Of a stretch of 64,000 bases of DNA, positions 61,573 to 64,000 are shown in pieces. Source of the DNA: Megamonas hypermegale (GTDB taxonomy: Bacteria; Bacillota; Negativicutes; Selenomonadales; Selenomonadaceae); NCBI RefSeq assembly GCF_900187035.1, contig NZ_LT906446.1:372001-436000 (forward strand). The letters run 5' to 3'. The notes beneath the pieces are model-generated. The model ran no database searches and was not told where the DNA came from. It saw only the letters and a list, made by a program, of their open reading frames with translations. How positions within the stretch are numbered: the stretch's first letter is position 1; each line of letters starts with the position of its first letter. Both the position numbers and the translations under genes were made by a program.

Positions 61573-62268
61573 TTATAATAAAGTAGCATAGAAAGATACA
61601 GCAACAACAGTTACGATACCAGCAACAGCAATAGTTAAACTACTGATAGCAGCCTCAATCGGTCCCATTTCAATAGCTTTAGCTGTACCCATGGCATGTG
61701 CAGAAGAACCAATAGCAACACCGCGAGCAATCGGTTCATTGATTTTAAATACCTTGCAGACAAATTCTGCTGTCATATTACCGAAAATACCAGTGATGAT
61801 GATAACAGCAACTGTGATGGTAACTATACCGCCAAGTTCTTCAGAAATACCAATACCTATAGCAGTTGTAATGGATTTTGGCAATATTGTAACGTATTCA
61901 GTATGTGAGAAATTAAAGATTATAGACAATGCTAAAATAGAACTCATACTTGTGATTACACCAGATATAATACCTGCCATAATTGCTTTCACGTTCTTTT
62001 TAAGTATTTCTAACTGTTCATATAATGGAACGGCTAAGCACATTGTAGCCGGTGTCAATAAATAACCTAAATATTTTGCGCCATTATTGTATTCTTCATA
62101 ATCGATATCAAAGACAAGTAACACGGCAATGATTAAAACTATGGAAATGAGCAATGGATTAAATATTGCTAATTTTAATTTTGCCTTTATGCGTAAACCA
62201 ATTTCATAAGCAACTAAACTTAAAATTAATCCAAACAGTGCAGAATTGAATATTAAATCCTGTAACAT
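61573..62268 (-). CDS. lrgB: LrgB/CidB family membrane protein
   Basis: A 231-residue protein with about six to eight hydrophobic segments: YLLTPATMCLAVPLYEQL, LPKSITTAIGIGISEELGGI, ARGVAIGSSAHAMGTAKAIE. LrgAB/CidAB work together in pyruvate uptake and in lysis control. Start overlaps the lrgA stop by one base. Confidence 0.93.
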   Translation of the reverse strand: MLQDLIFNSALFGLILSLVAYEIGLRIKAKLKLAIFNPLLISIVLIIAVLLVFDIDYEEYNNGAKYLGYLLTPATMCLAVPLYEQLEILKKNVKAIMAGIISGVITSMSSILALSIIFNFSHTEYVTILPKSITTAIGIGISEELGGIVTITVAVIIITGIFGNMTAEFVCKVFKINEPIARGVAIGSSAHAMGTAKAIEMGPIEAAISSLTIAVAGIVTVVAVSFYATLL

Positions 62269-62630
62269 TATTGAACCTCTTTTCTTCTACTGAAATTGAT
62301 AACGAATTGAGTGATATGTCCTGAAATAACCATAACGATAACGGTAGACAAGCTGACAACGAGTGTGAGCGGAATAAGCAATGAACGAATTACATCCCAT
62401 GTATTTAAAAGCCCAACAGCGGCTGGAATAAACATGATAGGCATTGTTTCTAATAAAAATTTGCTAGCGTGTTTTACAGAAATGATAGGAATTATTTTTA
62501 ATTTTAATAAAGTGAGCATCAATATAAGTCCATAAATACTAGCAGGGATAGGTAACGGAATAAGCTCCTTAACTGTTTCTACGATAAAAGTCAATGTCAA
62601 AATAATACCAAATTGTTCAAGCAATCTCAT
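62268..62630 (-). CDS. lrgA: LrgA/CidA family holin-like membrane protein
   Basis: A 120-residue, four-helix protein: LIPLPIPASIYGLILMLTLL and LLETMPIMFIPAAVGLLNTW are the conserved segments. Partner of LrgB. ATG 62630 directly follows the gntR stop; the site GAGG lies inside gntR. Confidence 0.92.
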   Translation of the reverse strand: MRLLEQFGIILTLTFIVETVKELIPLPIPASIYGLILMLTLLKLKIIPIISVKHASKFLLETMPIMFIPAAVGLLNTWDVIRSLLIPLTLVVSLSTVIVMVISGHITQFVINFSRRKEVQ

Positions 62631-63308
62631 TTAAAGAACCTCTTTCCATCTACAAATTTCTTTGTCAACTAAATCATAGTGTTCATTTACAGCGGTATAG
62701 CCTGCAAGTTCATCACGATTAACAATACTTTCAATGATTTGTTTATGTGAATTGACAATTCTTTTCAGTGTTTCTTGATTAGAAAGTTTAAATAAATTAT
62801 CAATTAAATCTTCGCAAATCACAGAAAGTGCATTCATTATACTAATCATAAGTTTATTGTTAGAAATTCTAAGAATGATATTATGAAATAATTTATCGTA
62901 ATGACCTTGACGGTGTTTTTGATGCATTTTTTCAACAACTTTTTTTAACAGACGAATATCACGCGGTGTGCATTTATGAAAGATATTGCGAAAGCATTCT
63001 AGAGCAATGGCTCGTCTAATTTGATTTATTTCTAGGTAATTAGACTGTTCCAGCAGTAACATAAAATCAACCGTTGCTGAGATATTGCGACTGATTTTAT
63101 TAGATAGATAATTGCCAGAACCTTGACGGCTCTCAACAAGTCCCATACTGCTCATGATACGAATGGCATCACGAACTGTATTGCGACTCAGTGATAATGT
63201 TTCAGATAAATGACGTTCTGTAGGCAATTTATCACCAATATTTAATTCACCTTGAATAATGAGTGCTTTTATGTATTGCAGAACTGCAAAGTATTCTCTG
63301 TTTTCCAC
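62631..63308 (-). CDS. GntR-family (FadR-type) transcriptional regulator
   Basis: A 225-residue regulator with an N-terminal winged helix (GDKLPTERHLSETLSLSRNT, then VRDAIRIMSSMGLVESRQGS) and a C-terminal all-helical FCD effector domain with metal-binding-type histidines (FHNIILRISNN). GTG start at 63308 with AGAAGG. It is the first gene of the lrgAB operon and likely its autoregulated controller. Confidence 0.9.
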   Translation of the reverse strand: MENREYFAVLQYIKALIIQGELNIGDKLPTERHLSETLSLSRNTVRDAIRIMSSMGLVESRQGSGNYLSNKISRNISATVDFMLLLEQSNYLEINQIRRAIALECFRNIFHKCTPRDIRLLKKVVEKMHQKHRQGHYDKLFHNIILRISNNKLMISIMNALSVICEDLIDNLFKLSNQETLKRIVNSHKQIIESIVNRDELAGYTAVNEHYDLVDKEICRWKEVL

Positions 63309-63330
63309 TTAGACACCTTCTGATTTATAT

Positions 63331-63376
63331 AATTGGTAGTACCAATTATTATACATTTATTTATAACAAAGTCAAG
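63331..63376 (-). promoter_or_regulatory. gntR-lrgAB promoter and GntR operator
   Basis: Minus strand: -35 TTGACT (63375-63370 region), spacer ~16, -10 TATAAT (63353-63348). Immediately downstream is the perfect 17-base palindrome AATTGGTA-G-TACCAATT (63331-63347), fitting the FadR/GntR pattern TGGTnnnACCA. Binding there would block transcription from the start site. Confidence 0.75.
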
Positions 63377-63391
63377 CAATAAAACAAAAAA

Positions 63392-63418
63392 AGCAATAAG
63401 AAAATATCTTATTGCTCT
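63392..63418 (-). terminator. Terminator of the Crp/Fnr gene
   Basis: AGCAATAAG / CTTATTGCT hairpin, followed on the minus strand by TTTTTTT. Confidence 0.8.
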
Positions 63419-63423
63419 ATAAG

Positions 63424-64000
63424 CTAAAAATCAGCTTCTTTATTTAAGGTAAATTTATTTTTATTATAATCGATTAGTCCATCTTTATGCATGCGTGAAA
63501 GTTCTGCTGACATGGCACTTCTATCTACAGATAAAAAATCAGCTAGTTCTTGGCGGTTAAAAGGGATAGTGAAATTATGACTATTTTGTTTAATGGCTTC
63601 AGTGGATAAATAAGATAAAATTTTATCACGTGTAGTTTTTTGTGTTAAATGCTCAATTTTAGTCGTCAGCATGATATTTTTTTGTGCCATTAACTTCAAC
63701 ATATTTTTAATTATCTTTGTATGAAAATTGCAAGCAAATTGGCATGGTGAAGTTATTTTTTCGTAATTGATGAACATGATTTTTGATTTTTCAGCAGCTA
63801 CTACGCTAAAAATATTGTACTGTGTTTTAGCACAAGCAAATGCTTCGCCGAATAGTTCACCTGTTTTTAATGTAGTTAAGATACTGCGATTACCCCAATA
63901 GTCTTCTTTGATAATATTAATTCTGCCCTCTAAAACGATGCCTACATCTAATAGCGTGTGTGAAGCTTTAACGATGTATTCATTTTTATTGTAAGTTTTG
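63424..64000 (-). CDS. Crp/Fnr family transcriptional regulator, 5' end beyond the window
   Basis: The minus-strand frame is open to the window edge, so about 191 C-terminal residues are present. A cNMP-binding beta-barrel (VLEGRINIIKEDYWGNRSIL, GELFGEAFACAKT) is followed by a long dimer helix and a C-terminal HTH (NRQELADFLSVDRSAMSAEL, SRMHKDGLIDY). It lacks visible FNR-type cysteine cluster in this part; ligand unknown. Confidence 0.88.
   Translation of the reverse strand, partial: KTYNKNEYIVKASHTLLDVGIVLEGRINIIKEDYWGNRSILTTLKTGELFGEAFACAKTQYNIFSVVAAEKSKIMFINYEKITSPCQFACNFHTKIIKNMLKLMAQKNIMLTTKIEHLTQKTTRDKILSYLSTEAIKQNSHNFTIPFNRQELADFLSVDRSAMSAELSRMHKDGLIDYNKNKFTLNKEADF

Overview
The window looks like chromosome of a low-G+C Firmicute. 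The gene content (RNase J, SepF/YlmH, PyrR, type-A RNase P RNA, obg-yhbY-proBA-nadD order) and the many TTG/GTG starts behind strong AGGAGG sites fit the Negativicutes/Selenomonadales. A Megamonas-like genome is my best guess from memory, not something proven here. Most of the window is ordinary core chromosome, broken by a few accessory or decayed patches.

Layout. 1-3.7 kb: end of lepA, hemW, RNase J. 3.7-7.7 kb: an OFA-type MFS transporter behind a well-formed ZTP (pfl) riboswitch, then a BirA-controlled biotin operon (small membrane protein, bioW, bioF). 7.7-11.3 kb: tRNA-Leu(CAA) followed by an accessory patch with a broken ATPase, an Rpn-type nuclease, a duplicated tRNA-flanking repeat, two divergent secreted paralogues and a 52-bp palindromic insertion inside a terminator. 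11.3-14.7 kb (minus): wecG-like glycosyltransferase, psd, pssA, GT2. 15-28.1 kb (plus): obg, yhbY, proB, proA, a 49-residue membrane protein, nadD, rodZ, nrdR, a radical-SAM protein, pgeF, yggS, sepF, ylmH, lspA, rluD, pyrR. 28.2-33.2 kb: a selenium-handling cluster (yedE, tusA-like, DUF3343, selD on minus; cysteine desulfurase-like and LysR on plus). 33.3-34.7 kb: yebC and a nitroreductase. 34.8-38.1 kb: a two-gene minus-strand module pairing an LRAT-fold hydrolase/acyltransferase with a large coiled-coil/Lcl-domain protein, the least explained unit here. 38.3-44.4 kb: ruvC, ruvA, a TrkA-type protein, an rRNA methylase, rnpB, yqeK, an LCP protein, rsfS, cvfB. 44.5-48 kb: three-subunit molybdenum hydroxylase. 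48-53 kb: a recombinant-looking patch with an MFS gene whose 3' end is richer in G+C than its 5' end, a broken Abi gene, two convergent candidate small RNAs, an integrase remnant and two membrane-protein genes of foreign-looking composition. 53-60.4 kb: hslO, queD, queE, surE, ahcY, mtaD, a MerR-type-promoter-driven secreted carboxymuconolactone decarboxylase, proC. 60.4-64 kb (minus): an orphan candidate sRNA, DUF3800 with a small membrane protein, gntR-lrgA-lrgB, and a Crp/Fnr regulator cut by the window end.

How genes work together: proline synthesis is complete (proB, proA, proC in two places). SAH removal (ahcY, mtaD) sits beside surE and queuosine steps. Selenium uptake, delivery and SelD activation lie about 12 kb from a molybdenum hydroxylase, which makes a selenium-modified enzyme possible but unproven. 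Control elements visible in the DNA are the ZTP riboswitch, a BirA operator, a GntR operator, and a 19-bp-spacer MerR-type promoter.
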